Of a stretch of DNA of 64,000 nt, positions 8,049-16,872 are shown piece after piece. Under the pieces are notes generated by a model that was not told the origin of the DNA, ran no database searches, and saw nothing but the letters and a program-made list of their open reading frames with translations. Positions within the stretch are counted from its first letter, which is position 1; each line of letters opens with the position of its first letter. Source of the DNA: Natrinema sp046097095 (lineage in GTDB: Archaea; Halobacteriota; Halobacteria; Halobacteriales; Natrialbaceae); NCBI RefSeq assembly GCF_046097095.1, contig NZ_CP175698.1:2604001-2668000 (forward strand), in the 5' to 3' direction. A program made the translations under genes and the position numbers.

Positions 8049-9878
8049 ATGTTCCTCTCCCTACGCGCGGAGGTCGAGGACGCCCTCGAGGGGGCGCTCT
8101 CCGCACTCGAGTTCCCGACGGACGACCTCGGGATCGAAGAACCGCCGGACGACGTCGACAGCGTGCTGGCCTCGAGCGTCGCCTTTCGACTCGCGAGCGA
8201 GGCCGGCGCGCCGCCGCCGCAGGTCGCCGGGCAAGTCGCCGACGAGATCAACGCCGACGATCTGACCTACGTCTCCGAGATCCGGACGCAGGGTCCCTAT
8301 CTCAACTTCCTGCCGAGTGACGCCTACCTCGCCGCGACGCTCGAGGACGCGACCGACGAGCGCTACGGCCGCCTGCCCGACCGCGACACCAGCGTCGTCG
8401 TCGAGCACACGAGCGCGAACCCGACGGGGCCGGTCCACGTCGGCCGTGCGCGAAACCCGATCATCGGCGACGCCGTCGCGAACGTCCTCGATTTCGCGGG
8501 GTACGACGTCGATCGGCACTACTACGTCAACGACGCCGGCCGGCAGATGGCCGTCTTCACCTGGGCCTACGAGACCTTCGACGAGGCGGCCCTCGAGGAA
8601 GAACCCGAACGCGATCGCGTCGAGTACGACCTCGTGCGCTATTATCGCAAGGGCAATGCCTTCCTCGAGAACGCTCCCGTGGACGAGGTCGCGGACGCCG
8701 AAGCCGAAATCGAGTCGATCATGCAGGGTCTCGAGGCGGGCGACGACGAGGCCTACGAGCGGGTCAGTGAGGTCGTCGATCAGGTGCTCGGCGGGATGAC
8801 GGAGTGTCTCGCGCGTCTGCCGGCCGAGTTCGACGAGTTCGTCAAGGAGACGCGGTTCATGCGCAACGGCGACACCGACGACCTCGTCTCGCGGCTGAAG
8901 GAACTCGACGAAGCAGTCTACGAGGAGGACGCGTGGCAACTCGAGCTCGATGATCACGGGATCGACAAGAACCTCGTCTTCCTGCGCTCGGACGACACCT
9001 CGCTGTACGCCACCCGCGACCTGGCCCACCATGAGTGGAAGTTCGACGAGTACGACCGTGCCGTGACGGTGCTCGGCGAGGACCACAAGCTCCAGGCCAG
9101 ACAGCTCCGGACGACCCTCGAGTTGCTGGGCAACGACACCGAGGGCCTTCGACAGGTGCTGTACTCCTACGTCAACCTCCCCGAGGGGAAGATGAGCACC
9201 CGACGCGGCACCGGCGTCGATCTGGACGACCTACTCGACGAGGCGATCGACCGCGCACGCGAGGAGGTCGAGGATCGGCTCGACGACCGCATCCGCGACG
9301 ACGAACTGGACGACGACGACATCGAGCGCATCGCCCATCAGGTTGGCATCGGCGCGGTCCGCTACGATATCGTCTCCAAGCAGCCGACGAAGGCGATCAC
9401 CTTCGAGTGGGACCGTGCGCTCGATTTCGAGGCCCAGTCTGCCCCCTACGTCCAGTACGTCCACGCGCGCTGCTGTGGCATTCTGGAGGAGAGCGCGGCG
9501 CGAAGCGCCGCGGAAGACGCGAGCGGGCAGCGCCCGCGAGCGGCCGACATCGACCTCGAGACCAGCATGGACGACGTCGAGACGGCCGTCGACGCCGACT
9601 TACTGGAGACCGAGGCCGAACGGGACTTACTCGAGACGATCGCGCGGTTCCCGGCGGTCGTCGACGAGGCCGCGGACGACCTCGAGCCCCATCAGATCGC
9701 GACCTACACTCGCGAGTTCGCCGACCGGTTCAACGCCTTCTACCGCGAGTGTCCGGTGCTGGCCGACGACGTCGACCCGGACGTCCGCGAGGCGCGGCTG
9801 GCGCTCGTCGCGGCCTCGAAACACGCGGTCGCGAACGCGCTGTCGATTCTGGGCGTGGCTGCACCGCGCTCGATGTGA
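8049..9878 (+). CDS. argS: Arginyl-tRNA synthetase
   Basis: Class I aminoacyl-tRNA synthetase charging tRNA-Arg, 609 residues. The N-terminal ~100 residues form the arginyl-specific Add-1 domain. The HIGH-type motif reads HTSANPTGPVHVGRARN (near residue 120), the KMSKS-type loop reads GKMSTRRGTG (near residue 380), and an anticodon-binding helical domain ends the protein. A stretch near residues 482-500 is encoded by two adjacent perfect palindromes (9494-9537) and makes an Ala/Arg-rich surface insertion, which may explain the slightly long protein. The gene stands alone with its own promoter space. Confidence 0.96.
   Translation: MFLSLRAEVEDALEGALSALEFPTDDLGIEEPPDDVDSVLASSVAFRLASEAGAPPPQVAGQVADEINADDLTYVSEIRTQGPYLNFLPSDAYLAATLEDATDERYGRLPDRDTSVVVEHTSANPTGPVHVGRARNPIIGDAVANVLDFAGYDVDRHYYVNDAGRQMAVFTWAYETFDEAALEEEPERDRVEYDLVRYYRKGNAFLENAPVDEVADAEAEIESIMQGLEAGDDEAYERVSEVVDQVLGGMTECLARLPAEFDEFVKETRFMRNGDTDDLVSRLKELDEAVYEEDAWQLELDDHGIDKNLVFLRSDDTSLYATRDLAHHEWKFDEYDRAVTVLGEDHKLQARQLRTTLELLGNDTEGLRQVLYSYVNLPEGKMSTRRGTGVDLDDLLDEAIDRAREEVEDRLDDRIRDDELDDDDIERIAHQVGIGAVRYDIVSKQPTKAITFEWDRALDFEAQSAPYVQYVHARCCGILEESAARSAAEDASGQRPRAADIDLETSMDDVETAVDADLLETEAERDLLETIARFPAVVDEAADDLEPHQIATYTREFADRFNAFYRECPVLADDVDPDVREARLALVAASKHAVANALSILGVAAPRSM
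9494..9537. repeat. Two adjacent perfect palindromes inside argS
   Basis: CGCGGCGC-GAA-GCGCCGCG (9494-9512, arms of 8) is followed by GCGGGC-AGC-GCCCGC (9523-9537, arms of 6). Both keep the argS frame and encode a low-complexity Ala/Arg stretch between conserved segments. The arrangement looks like a short palindromic element inserted within the coding sequence. Confidence 0.6.
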
Positions 9879-9989
9879 GATAGCCACTGCGAGTGGGTGA
9901 TTCGCTCTCTGCGGTCTGGGATCGCCGCCGGTCGCCCACGGTGCCCAGCCAAAAGAACGGTCGCTCCCTGTTCCGTCGACCACCGACGG

Positions 9990-10583
9990 TTACTGCGATT
10001 CGCCGACGGTCGAGAGGACGCGATCGACGAACTTGCTCTGGCTCAGTTCGCCGTTTATGTACTTGACTGCCCACGTCACGTCGACGTAGAACGACATCAC
10101 CTTCGCGCCGTCTTTCTCGAAGACCCACGTGATACTGTCGACCGCGGCCGCGAACGCTTTGGGGTCGGTGATCGCCCCCTTCATGTCGTTGCCCAGCGAT
10201 TCTAGTTCCGCGAACAGCGTTTCTGGGTCGGTCGTGGTCGACGTGGCGACGACGTTGAGTTCCTTGCCGCTCTTGGTGACGTTCTCGATCGTCAGCTTCT
10301 CACTGTTGAGTTTTAGTTTGTCGCGCTTGAGCCCAGGAATCTTCGCTTCGCTGTTTCCATCGCCGTTGCCGGTTCCATTGCCGTCGCCGGTACTGTTGCC
10401 GGTGCCGTCGCCGGTACTGTTGCCGTTGCCATCGCCGGTACCGTCGCCGGCACCATCGGACGAATCGCCGGAGCCGCCGTCGTCGCTCGAACTGGAGTCG
10501 TCGCCCGTCTGGTCGCTCGAGCAACCCGCGAGGACGGTTGCGATCGCTGCGCCACTGCCGAGGAGGATCTTTCGTCGCTCCAT
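9990..10583 (-). CDS. Secreted lipoprotein with Gly/Asn/Thr-rich linker, function unknown
   Basis: Protein of 197 residues starting MERRKILLGSGAAIATVLAGC, an Arg-Arg signal with a lipobox (LAGC), so probably exported and lipid-anchored. Residues about 23-75 are low-complexity Asp/Ser then repeated GDGTGNST/GDGNGNST units, encoded by visibly repeated DNA (10370-10450). The C-terminal ~120 residues form a folded domain beginning KIPGLKRDKLKLNSEKLTIE and ending FVDRVLSTVGESQ. I do not recognise a characterised function; the design (anchor, flexible linker, domain) is typical of haloarchaeal surface lipoproteins. Confidence 0.8.
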   Translation of the reverse strand: MERRKILLGSGAAIATVLAGCSSDQTGDDSSSSDDGGSGDSSDGAGDGTGDGNGNSTGDGTGNSTGDGNGTGNGDGNSEAKIPGLKRDKLKLNSEKLTIENVTKSGKELNVVATSTTTDPETLFAELESLGNDMKGAITDPKAFAAAVDSITWVFEKDGAKVMSFYVDVTWAVKYINGELSQSKFVDRVLSTVGESQ

Positions 10584-10606
10584 GGGCGAGCCATCGAGAA
10601 CCGCCG

Positions 10607-10619
10607 TGATTAGTAATCA
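10607..10619. promoter_or_regulatory. Palindrome overlapping the probable lipoprotein promoter
   Basis: TGATTA-G-TAATCA is a perfect 6-1-6 inverted repeat located 24-36 bases upstream of the lipoprotein start at 10583, where a TATA box would be expected on the minus strand. It may be both promoter element and operator. Upstream to 10899 nothing else is recognised. Confidence 0.35.
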
Positions 10620-10899
10620 GTTCGTTATCGTTTCTATCGGAATGGACCGCGAATTTAGACCGTAAGCGCCCGTATCCCGGTTCCGGAAACGGTCGACAAA
10701 CATGTCGTGACCGATCGCTCGCCGGCGCGTCCCGATCCGTACGTCGCACGTGACTTTCACGACCGGACGAACGTCTAGCCGAACGGTAATGGCTCCATTC
10801 GAACAGTTCGAGGACGACGAACAATGAGTTGGCGAGCGAATGCGCCACTTACCAATGGGGTAACGGGTGCAAACGGGTCCGCCGGCGGCGGACGATCGA

Positions 10900-11787
10900 T
10901 CAGCCGTCGGTTTCGGCTTCCGTAATCGCGCTCGAGACGTCGTCGTGTGCCGCTTCTCGCCCGTCAGCGGTATCGGCGTCGTCGGCGACGTCGGCGTCGG
11001 TCTCCCCGTTGGTCGCGGTATCGGCGGCTCCGAGTTCGTCGCTCGTCCCATTGCCGTCGTCGGTCGGCGATCCGACGTCGACGCCGGTCAGGTCGGCCGC
11101 CAGCCGACGGTACGCGAGGGCGGCCGGTCCTCTGGGTTCGAAGACGACCAGCGGCGTCCCGGCGTAGACGCTCTCCCGCGCCGTGGGGTCTTCCGGGATC
11201 GTTCCGAGCAGCGGCAACTCGAGTCTGTCGGCGATATCCTCGTGGGAAACGTCGCCGTCGGGGCGGGTCCGGGTGAGGACGATGCCGGCGAGGTCGCCGC
11301 CGGCGCGGTCGGTCAGTTCGATCGTCTTCCGCGTGTCGTGGACGGCCGCGGGCTCGGGCGTCGAGACGAGAACGACGGCGTCGGCCAGCCCAAGCGGAAG
11401 GACGGTTTCATGGCTGATTCCCGCGCCGACATCGAGAAAGACGTAGTCGAACTGCGAGCGGAGGTCCGCGACGACTTCGCGGAGCCCCTCGGGGGAGGTT
11501 TCGGCGTAGTCATCGAGGCTGGTCCCGCTCGGAACGGCGACCATGTTGTCCGCCAGTCGGTAGGTGGCGTCGTCGATCGATGCGTCGCCGGCCAATACGT
11601 CATACAGGGTGGTCGAGTCGGGAGAGAGACTGACGAATCCGGCAAGGTTCGCCATGCCGAGGTCGGCGTCGACGATGGCGACGCGTTCACCGGCCTCCGC
11701 GAGAGCCGTGCCGAGGTTTACCGTGGTCGTCGTCTTCCCGACACCGCCCTTCCCGCTCGCGATGGCATAGACCGTCTCGTGAGACAT
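10900..11787 (-). CDS. minD: MinD/ParA family P-loop ATPase
   Basis: Deviant Walker A ATPase of 295 residues. Visible are GKGGVGKTTTTVNLG (residues 13-27), the switch/Walker A' segment DADLGMANL (residues 41-49) and VFLDVGAGIS as Walker B. In haloarchaea these proteins position chemoreceptor arrays and motility machinery rather than a Min division system. The last ~70 residues form an Asp/Ala/Thr-rich acidic tail with no clear fold; a long disordered tail is known from some MinD paralogues. No bacterial-type membrane-targeting helix is evident. It is monocistronic and divergent from the aRF1 gene. Confidence 0.87.
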   Translation of the reverse strand: MSHETVYAIASGKGGVGKTTTTVNLGTALAEAGERVAIVDADLGMANLAGFVSLSPDSTTLYDVLAGDASIDDATYRLADNMVAVPSGTSLDDYAETSPEGLREVVADLRSQFDYVFLDVGAGISHETVLPLGLADAVVLVSTPEPAAVHDTRKTIELTDRAGGDLAGIVLTRTRPDGDVSHEDIADRLELPLLGTIPEDPTARESVYAGTPLVVFEPRGPAALAYRRLAADLTGVDVGSPTDDGNGTSDELGAADTATNGETDADVADDADTADGREAAHDDVSSAITEAETDG

Positions 11788-11985
11788 ACTCGGATACTGT
11801 CCGGACCCTAGAACGGCAACACCTTAAATCGTGACCTCGCTTCCCGACTCGTGGCGCCGTGCCGACACGTCGCGCCAACAGGTCTCGCTCGGGCGGACGG
11901 CGCAGGGTCGCGCCGTCCCGCGGTGCGGACCACACCGGCAGGTGTGTCAAAGGATTCTTACCCACAGCCCCGTTTTATACGGGTA

Positions 11986-13245
11986 ATGAGCCAGGAGGGC
12001 GAGCAGGAGCAATCCGACCGGAAGAAGTACGAGTTCCGGAAGGTCATCGAGGATCTCAAGAACTACGACGGCTCCGGAACGCAGCTTGTGACGATCTATG
12101 TTCCCGAGGACAGACAGATCAGCGACGTCGTCCAGCACGTTACCCAGGAACACAGCGAGGCGGCCAACATCAAGTCAAAGCAGACCCGGACGGCCGTCCA
12201 GGACGCGCTGACGAGCATCAAAGACCGGCTGCGATACTACGACACGTATCCACCCGAAAACGGCATAGTGCTCTTTTCCGGCGCCGTCGACTCCGGCGGC
12301 GGCCGCACCGACATGGTCACGAAGGTCCTCGAGAGCCCGCCCCAGCCCGTCGAATCCTTCCGCTATCACTGCGACTCCGATTTCCTGACCGAACCCCTAG
12401 AGGAGATGCTCGCCGACAAGGGCCTCTACGGGCTGATCGTCTTGGACCGACGCGAAGCCAACGTCGGCTGGCTGAAAGGGAAACGCATCGAACCGGTCAA
12501 GTCCGCCTCCTCGCTCGTCCCCGGCAAGCAGCGCAAAGGTGGCCAGTCCGCCCAGCGATTCGCCCGCCTGCGACTCGAGGCCATCGATAACTTCTACCAG
12601 GAGGTTGCGGGGATGGGCAACGATCTGTTCGTCCCGAAGCGCCACGAACTCGACGGCATCCTCGTCGGCGGTCCATCGCCGACCAAAGACGAGTTCTTGG
12701 ACGGCGACTACCTCCACCACGAACTGCAGGACAAGGTCTTGGGCAAATTCGACGTGGCCTACACCGACGAGTCCGGGCTGAAGGACTTGGTCGACAACGC
12801 CGAAGACGCGCTGGCCGACGCCGAGGTGATGAAAGACAAAAAGGAGATGGAGGAGTTCTTCAAGGAACTCAACGCTGGCGATCTGGCGACCTACGGCTTC
12901 GAGCAGACCCGCCGGAACCTGGTGATGGGCGCGGTCGATCGCCTGTTGATCAGCGAGGACCTCCGCAAGGACGTCATCACCTACGACTGCCCCGACTGTG
13001 GCACCACCGAACGCGAAGTCATCGATCGTCGGAAGTCGACGCCGACACACACTTGCACCGAGTGTGGCACCGAAGTCGAGGCAACCGAGGAAGACCGCGA
13101 GGACGCCATCGACCATCTCATCGACATCGCCGAACAGCGCGGTACCGAGACGAAATTCATCTCGACGGACTTCGAGAAGGGCGAACAGCTCCTCAGTGCC
13201 TTCGGCGGCTTCGCCGGCATTCTGCGGTACTCGACCGGAGTGTAA
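11986..13245 (+). CDS. prf1: Peptide chain release factor aRF1
   Basis: Recognises all three stop codons and triggers peptide release on the archaeal ribosome; 419 residues, the usual length. Domain 1 carries the NIKS codon-recognition motif (residues 61-64), domain 2 the catalytic GGQ (residues 185-187, in KQRKGGQSAQR), and domain 3 a zinc-binding insertion with two Cys pairs (CPDCG and CTECG). Start ATG 11986 (MSQEGEQEQ) was chosen over an upstream in-frame codon because conserved domain 1 begins soon after it. It is transcribed away from minD. Confidence 0.96.
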   Translation: MSQEGEQEQSDRKKYEFRKVIEDLKNYDGSGTQLVTIYVPEDRQISDVVQHVTQEHSEAANIKSKQTRTAVQDALTSIKDRLRYYDTYPPENGIVLFSGAVDSGGGRTDMVTKVLESPPQPVESFRYHCDSDFLTEPLEEMLADKGLYGLIVLDRREANVGWLKGKRIEPVKSASSLVPGKQRKGGQSAQRFARLRLEAIDNFYQEVAGMGNDLFVPKRHELDGILVGGPSPTKDEFLDGDYLHHELQDKVLGKFDVAYTDESGLKDLVDNAEDALADAEVMKDKKEMEEFFKELNAGDLATYGFEQTRRNLVMGAVDRLLISEDLRKDVITYDCPDCGTTEREVIDRRKSTPTHTCTECGTEVEATEEDREDAIDHLIDIAEQRGTETKFISTDFEKGEQLLSAFGGFAGILRYSTGV

Positions 13246-13425
13246 ACACCGCGCGGTTCGGTGGCCGAGGGGCCACGACCGGTCGCATGCACCGACCAGT
13301 TGCTCTCCTTCGACCCGAATAACTCGCAGTTCTCGAGTCGGCCTCGCGTCACGTCGACCGAGACGATTCGATCTCGGCGACGGCGAAACCCAGAGGATTA
13401 ACGCCTCCCCGATAAATCATCCACC

Positions 13426-14355
13426 ATGTCTCTCTCGAGCCAACGCGTGCTCGTCACCGGCGGAGCCGGATTCATCGGATCGCATCTCACCGAGCGCCTG
13501 CTCGCAGACGGCGCGGACGTCCTCGCCGTCGACGACCTGTCGAACGGCGACCCCGACCGCGTTCCCGACGACGCCGACTTTCTCGAGGCAGACCTTACCG
13601 ACTCCGACGCGCTCGCCGGGCACCTCGACGACGTCGACCTCGTCTTTCACCTCGCGGCGTCGAAACACGTCGACACGGACCGTCCTCACGGCCAGTTCGA
13701 CGACAACACGCGGATGTCCCGGAACATTCTCGAGGCGATGGCCGACGCGGACGTCTCCGAGATCGCGTACACCTCCACCTCGACGATCTACGGCGAGGCA
13801 CCGCGGCCGACGCCGGAGGACTACGCGCCGCTCGAGCCGATCAGCGCCTACGGGGCGAGCAAACTGGCCGACGAGGGCTTGCTCTCCGCGCGGGCACACA
13901 GTCACGATCTCACCGTCTGGAATTTCCGGTTTGCGAACGTGGTCGGCCCGCGGCTGCGCGGCGCGGTGATCCCCGACTTCATCGAGAAGCTCCGGGACGA
14001 TCCCGAGACGCTGACGATCCTGGGCGACGGCCGTCAGGAGAAGTCCTACCTCCACCTCGAGGACTGTCTCGACGCCATGTTCCACGTCGTCGAACACGCC
14101 GACGACGCGATGAACACGTACAACCTCGGGACGCGCACGACGACGTCAGTCGACCGGATCGCGACGATCGTCGCCGAGGAACTCGGCGTCGACCCCGCCC
14201 GCGAGTACACCGGCGGCGAGCGCGGCTGGACCGGTGACGTGCCGAAGATGCGCCTCTCGATCGAGAAGCTCTCCGCGCTGGGCTGGGAACCCCGTCTCTC
14301 GAGCGACGAGGCGGTTCGGCGTGCTACCCGCGAGATTATCGACGAACTTCGCTGA
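13426..14355 (+). CDS. NAD-dependent epimerase/dehydratase (extended SDR)
   Basis: Extended short-chain dehydrogenase of 309 residues, probably acting on nucleotide-sugars for glycosylation. The N-terminal Rossmann motif is GGAGFIGSHL (residues 11-20) and the catalytic pair is YGASK (in SAYGASKLADE), with TSTSTIYGE supplying the Ser/Thr. The segment RFANVVGPRLRGAVIPDFI matches UDP-glucose 4-epimerase-like proteins. The gene stands alone between aRF1 and the channel gene; no glycosyltransferase is adjacent, so the precise sugar is unknown. Confidence 0.87.
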   Translation: MSLSSQRVLVTGGAGFIGSHLTERLLADGADVLAVDDLSNGDPDRVPDDADFLEADLTDSDALAGHLDDVDLVFHLAASKHVDTDRPHGQFDDNTRMSRNILEAMADADVSEIAYTSTSTIYGEAPRPTPEDYAPLEPISAYGASKLADEGLLSARAHSHDLTVWNFRFANVVGPRLRGAVIPDFIEKLRDDPETLTILGDGRQEKSYLHLEDCLDAMFHVVEHADDAMNTYNLGTRTTTSVDRIATIVAEELGVDPAREYTGGERGWTGDVPKMRLSIEKLSALGWEPRLSSDEAVRRATREIIDELR

Positions 14356-14546
14356 CCGACGCGCGAACGCAGCGCGGTCGTCCGCTCCCGACTTGAGTCA
14401 CTCGTTCGACTCGAGGGGCGATCGCCCGTGCGCTGACGTCCCGGAGCGAGCGTTGTAACGGGTTCTGCGACCGCGACGGCGGGGACTGAACCGAGGCGGC
14501 GTATTTCAGGCAGTAGCGTTAGAAGCGCGCTCTCCCCAACCCGATC

Positions 14547-15581
14547 ATGATCGAGAAGCGTTGCGGACACGTAACGAACAGCAGCGTCGTTGACGGGGCC
14601 GGAGACGTCTGTTGTTGGCGGCTCCCGTGGGAGGGACACGACCGCTGTCTCTGGCACACCGACGCCGTCGTGCCGACACCGATCTACGAGCGAAACACGC
14701 CGGCGTCGGGCGAGCGCCTCGACGGAGCGAACTTCGAGGGTGCGAGCCTGAGCAGGACGTCGTTCCTCGCAGGACGATCGCTGATCGAGGCGGATTTCAC
14801 CGGCGCGATCCTCGACGGTGCCGACCTCTCCGGAGCGGACCTCCGACAGAGTACGTTCCGAGACATCGATGCCCACGGCGCATCGTTTCGGGACGCCAAC
14901 CTTCACGACGCGGTCTTCGTCTTCGCCGATCTCCGCGGTGCGGACTTCCGGAACGCGCGGCTCTACCGCGCGGGGCTGACCGACGTGCGGCTCAACGTCG
15001 AGACGACGTTCGGAGAGCGCCCGGTATACGAGACGGAGATCGACGGGAGTCACGGCGTCACGGAACGGGCCGAAGCCGCACAGTGGGTGTACCGGGAGCT
15101 ACAGCGACTCTACGATGAGAACGCGCTCCCGGAACGGGTCCACGAGTACTATCTGCGCGAGAAGCACTTCCGTCGGCGGCGGGCCTGGCAGACCGGAGAC
15201 TACCGGCGAGCAATCACGCTCGCCGGCTCGCGCTGGATCATGCGTTACGGGACGAGCCCGTGGCGCGTCGTGGCGACGTCGCTGGTTCTGATACTCGTCT
15301 GTGCGGCGCTGTACCCGTTGACCGGTGGCATCCAGGAGGTCGGAACTGAGACCGCGATCGCCTACCGAATCAGGGCCCCCGCTCAGACGCCCGTCTGGTT
15401 CCTCGCCGAGGCGTATTTCAAGAGCCTCTACTTCAGCGTCGTCACGTTCGCGACGCTCGGCTACGGCGATCTGCAACCGGTCGGAAGCGCCGCCCGCGCA
15501 ATCGCCGCCGTCGAGACGCTGCTCGGCTCACTGCTGGTAGCGCTGCTGGTCTTCGTGCTTACACAGCGCGTCCGGCACTGA
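14547..15581 (+). CDS. Pentapeptide-repeat domain fused to a two-helix K+ channel
   Basis: Protein of 344 residues. An N-terminal Cys/His segment (CGHVTNSSVVDGAGDVCCW...CLWH) is followed by pentapeptide repeats of A(D/N)LxG type, about residues 58-150 (LDGANFEGASL, LDGADLSGADL, FRDANLHDAVF, FADLRGADF). A charged helical region then leads to membrane helices near 240-260 and 315-340, flanking a pore loop with the filter TLGYGD (family TVGYGD). This is an ion-channel (Kir/MthK-like pore) module with a right-handed beta-helix sensor or scaffold in the cytoplasm. There is no RCK domain. It stands alone in its own intergenic space. Confidence 0.85.
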   Translation: MIEKRCGHVTNSSVVDGAGDVCCWRLPWEGHDRCLWHTDAVVPTPIYERNTPASGERLDGANFEGASLSRTSFLAGRSLIEADFTGAILDGADLSGADLRQSTFRDIDAHGASFRDANLHDAVFVFADLRGADFRNARLYRAGLTDVRLNVETTFGERPVYETEIDGSHGVTERAEAAQWVYRELQRLYDENALPERVHEYYLREKHFRRRRAWQTGDYRRAITLAGSRWIMRYGTSPWRVVATSLVLILVCAALYPLTGGIQEVGTETAIAYRIRAPAQTPVWFLAEAYFKSLYFSVVTFATLGYGDLQPVGSAARAIAAVETLLGSLLVALLVFVLTQRVRH

Positions 15582-15642
15582 CGCGCCGAACGCGGCTGGA
15601 CTCGATCGAAACCGACTCTCGAGGGGCCGTCCGAGGCGATTT

Positions 15643-16668
15643 TCACTGACCGTCGGTCGTCGTCTTGGCGACGAGTCGCTCGAGATTCGCGAGTCGCGTC
15701 TCCGTGCTCGGATAGGTTCGAAACGGTCCCCCCGACGCGGTCGCCCCGTCGCGCGGGAGGATGTCCAGCGCGCTGGCCGACTTCGCCCAGGTTCGCTTGT
15801 CTTCGGTGGGACGCGCCCGTTCGTCGTCGAGCGTCTCGAGCGCGCTCGCGAGGTCGCTCGGCGATCCCGTCAGCTCGGCAGCGCCCCTGTCGGCCGCCAG
15901 CTCCCGGCCGCGCGAGAGGACGGCGACTCCGAACTGCCCGCCCAGTCGCTGTCCCGCCGTCATGACCGTCACGCCGGCCCAGAGGGCGAGATGGGCCAGA
16001 TAAGCGAGCGGCGAGGTGACGAGCAACCGTTTGCCCGGCGGATCGTCCGCTCCGACGCGTTCGGCGGTCAACATTGGGACGAGCACGAGGCTCATGATGC
16101 GACTATCGCCGTTCACGAGGTGACTGATTTCGTGAGCGAGAACGGCGGTTACCTCACGGTCGGAAAGCTCCCGTACGAGCCCGCTCGTGACGATGATCGT
16201 CCCGTCTGCCCGTCCGCCCACGGCGTACGACTCCGGCCGCCGCCGGTCGGCGACGTAGACGTCGGGCTCTGGCACGTCCGCCTGCCGAGCGAGCCGACGG
16301 GCCGTTTTCGTCAGCTCGGGATGCGTTTCGGTCGCCGGCTCACCGGCCGTCCCCAACCCCCTCCGGAACGCCCGTATTTCGCCCCGAACCGGCCGGTAGT
16401 ACAGAAACGGAAGCAGCGAGATGCCGGCGACGACCGCGACGCGAAGGGGGTTCGCAAAGAGCGTGCCGACGATAGCGTAGGGGTCGCCGAGAACCGGCAG
16501 GAGCAGCGTCTCGAGCACGTAAACGACCACCAGAAGCGCGAGCCAGGCCACCGTGCCGCCCACGAGGACCGCCGTCGCGGCGACGGCCACCGAGACGACC
16601 GTCAGCACGGCCAGTGCGGCGAGCATTCGACAGAGCAGCGACAGTCGTAGTCGACGATCTGCTGTCAT
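15643..16668 (-). CDS. HtpX-like M48 family membrane zinc metalloprotease
   Basis: Membrane protease of 341 residues implicated by its family in quality control of membrane proteins. Two hydrophobic N-terminal helices (about residues 20-60) and one near 80-100 precede the zinc site HEISH (in VLAHEISHLVNGD); the third ligand Glu lies in GRELAADRGAAELTG. The start is set at the ATG at 16668 (MTADRRLRL), since the upstream extension is unlike the family. It ends close to the channel gene in a convergent arrangement. Haloarchaea usually carry several HtpX copies. Confidence 0.88.
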   Translation of the reverse strand: MTADRRLRLSLLCRMLAALAVLTVVSVAVAATAVLVGGTVAWLALLVVVYVLETLLLPVLGDPYAIVGTLFANPLRVAVVAGISLLPFLYYRPVRGEIRAFRRGLGTAGEPATETHPELTKTARRLARQADVPEPDVYVADRRRPESYAVGGRADGTIIVTSGLVRELSDREVTAVLAHEISHLVNGDSRIMSLVLVPMLTAERVGADDPPGKRLLVTSPLAYLAHLALWAGVTVMTAGQRLGGQFGVAVLSRGRELAADRGAAELTGSPSDLASALETLDDERARPTEDKRTWAKSASALDILPRDGATASGGPFRTYPSTETRLANLERLVAKTTTDGQ

Positions 16669-16872
16669 CGGATTGCCACCTTTTGAGAAGGTTTTCGGTA
16701 GCAACGATATTAGTCTTCCGTGTCACACGGCCTCGCTCGTCAGCCATCCTCGAGCCGGCAGCGCGTCGATCCACGAGCCGATCGCAAAAGCGCACGGCTG
16801 GGCTCTCTCGCTTGCCACTTCCGCCGACGAGCGCGGCGCACGGTTCGAGTTCACCGGCGTTCAGGGCCGTAG

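Noticed and set aside
10129..10665. A Ser/Pro-rich plus-strand frame
   Set aside because: It mirrors the repetitive linker of the lipoprotein on the other strand; no signal or domain is recognised.
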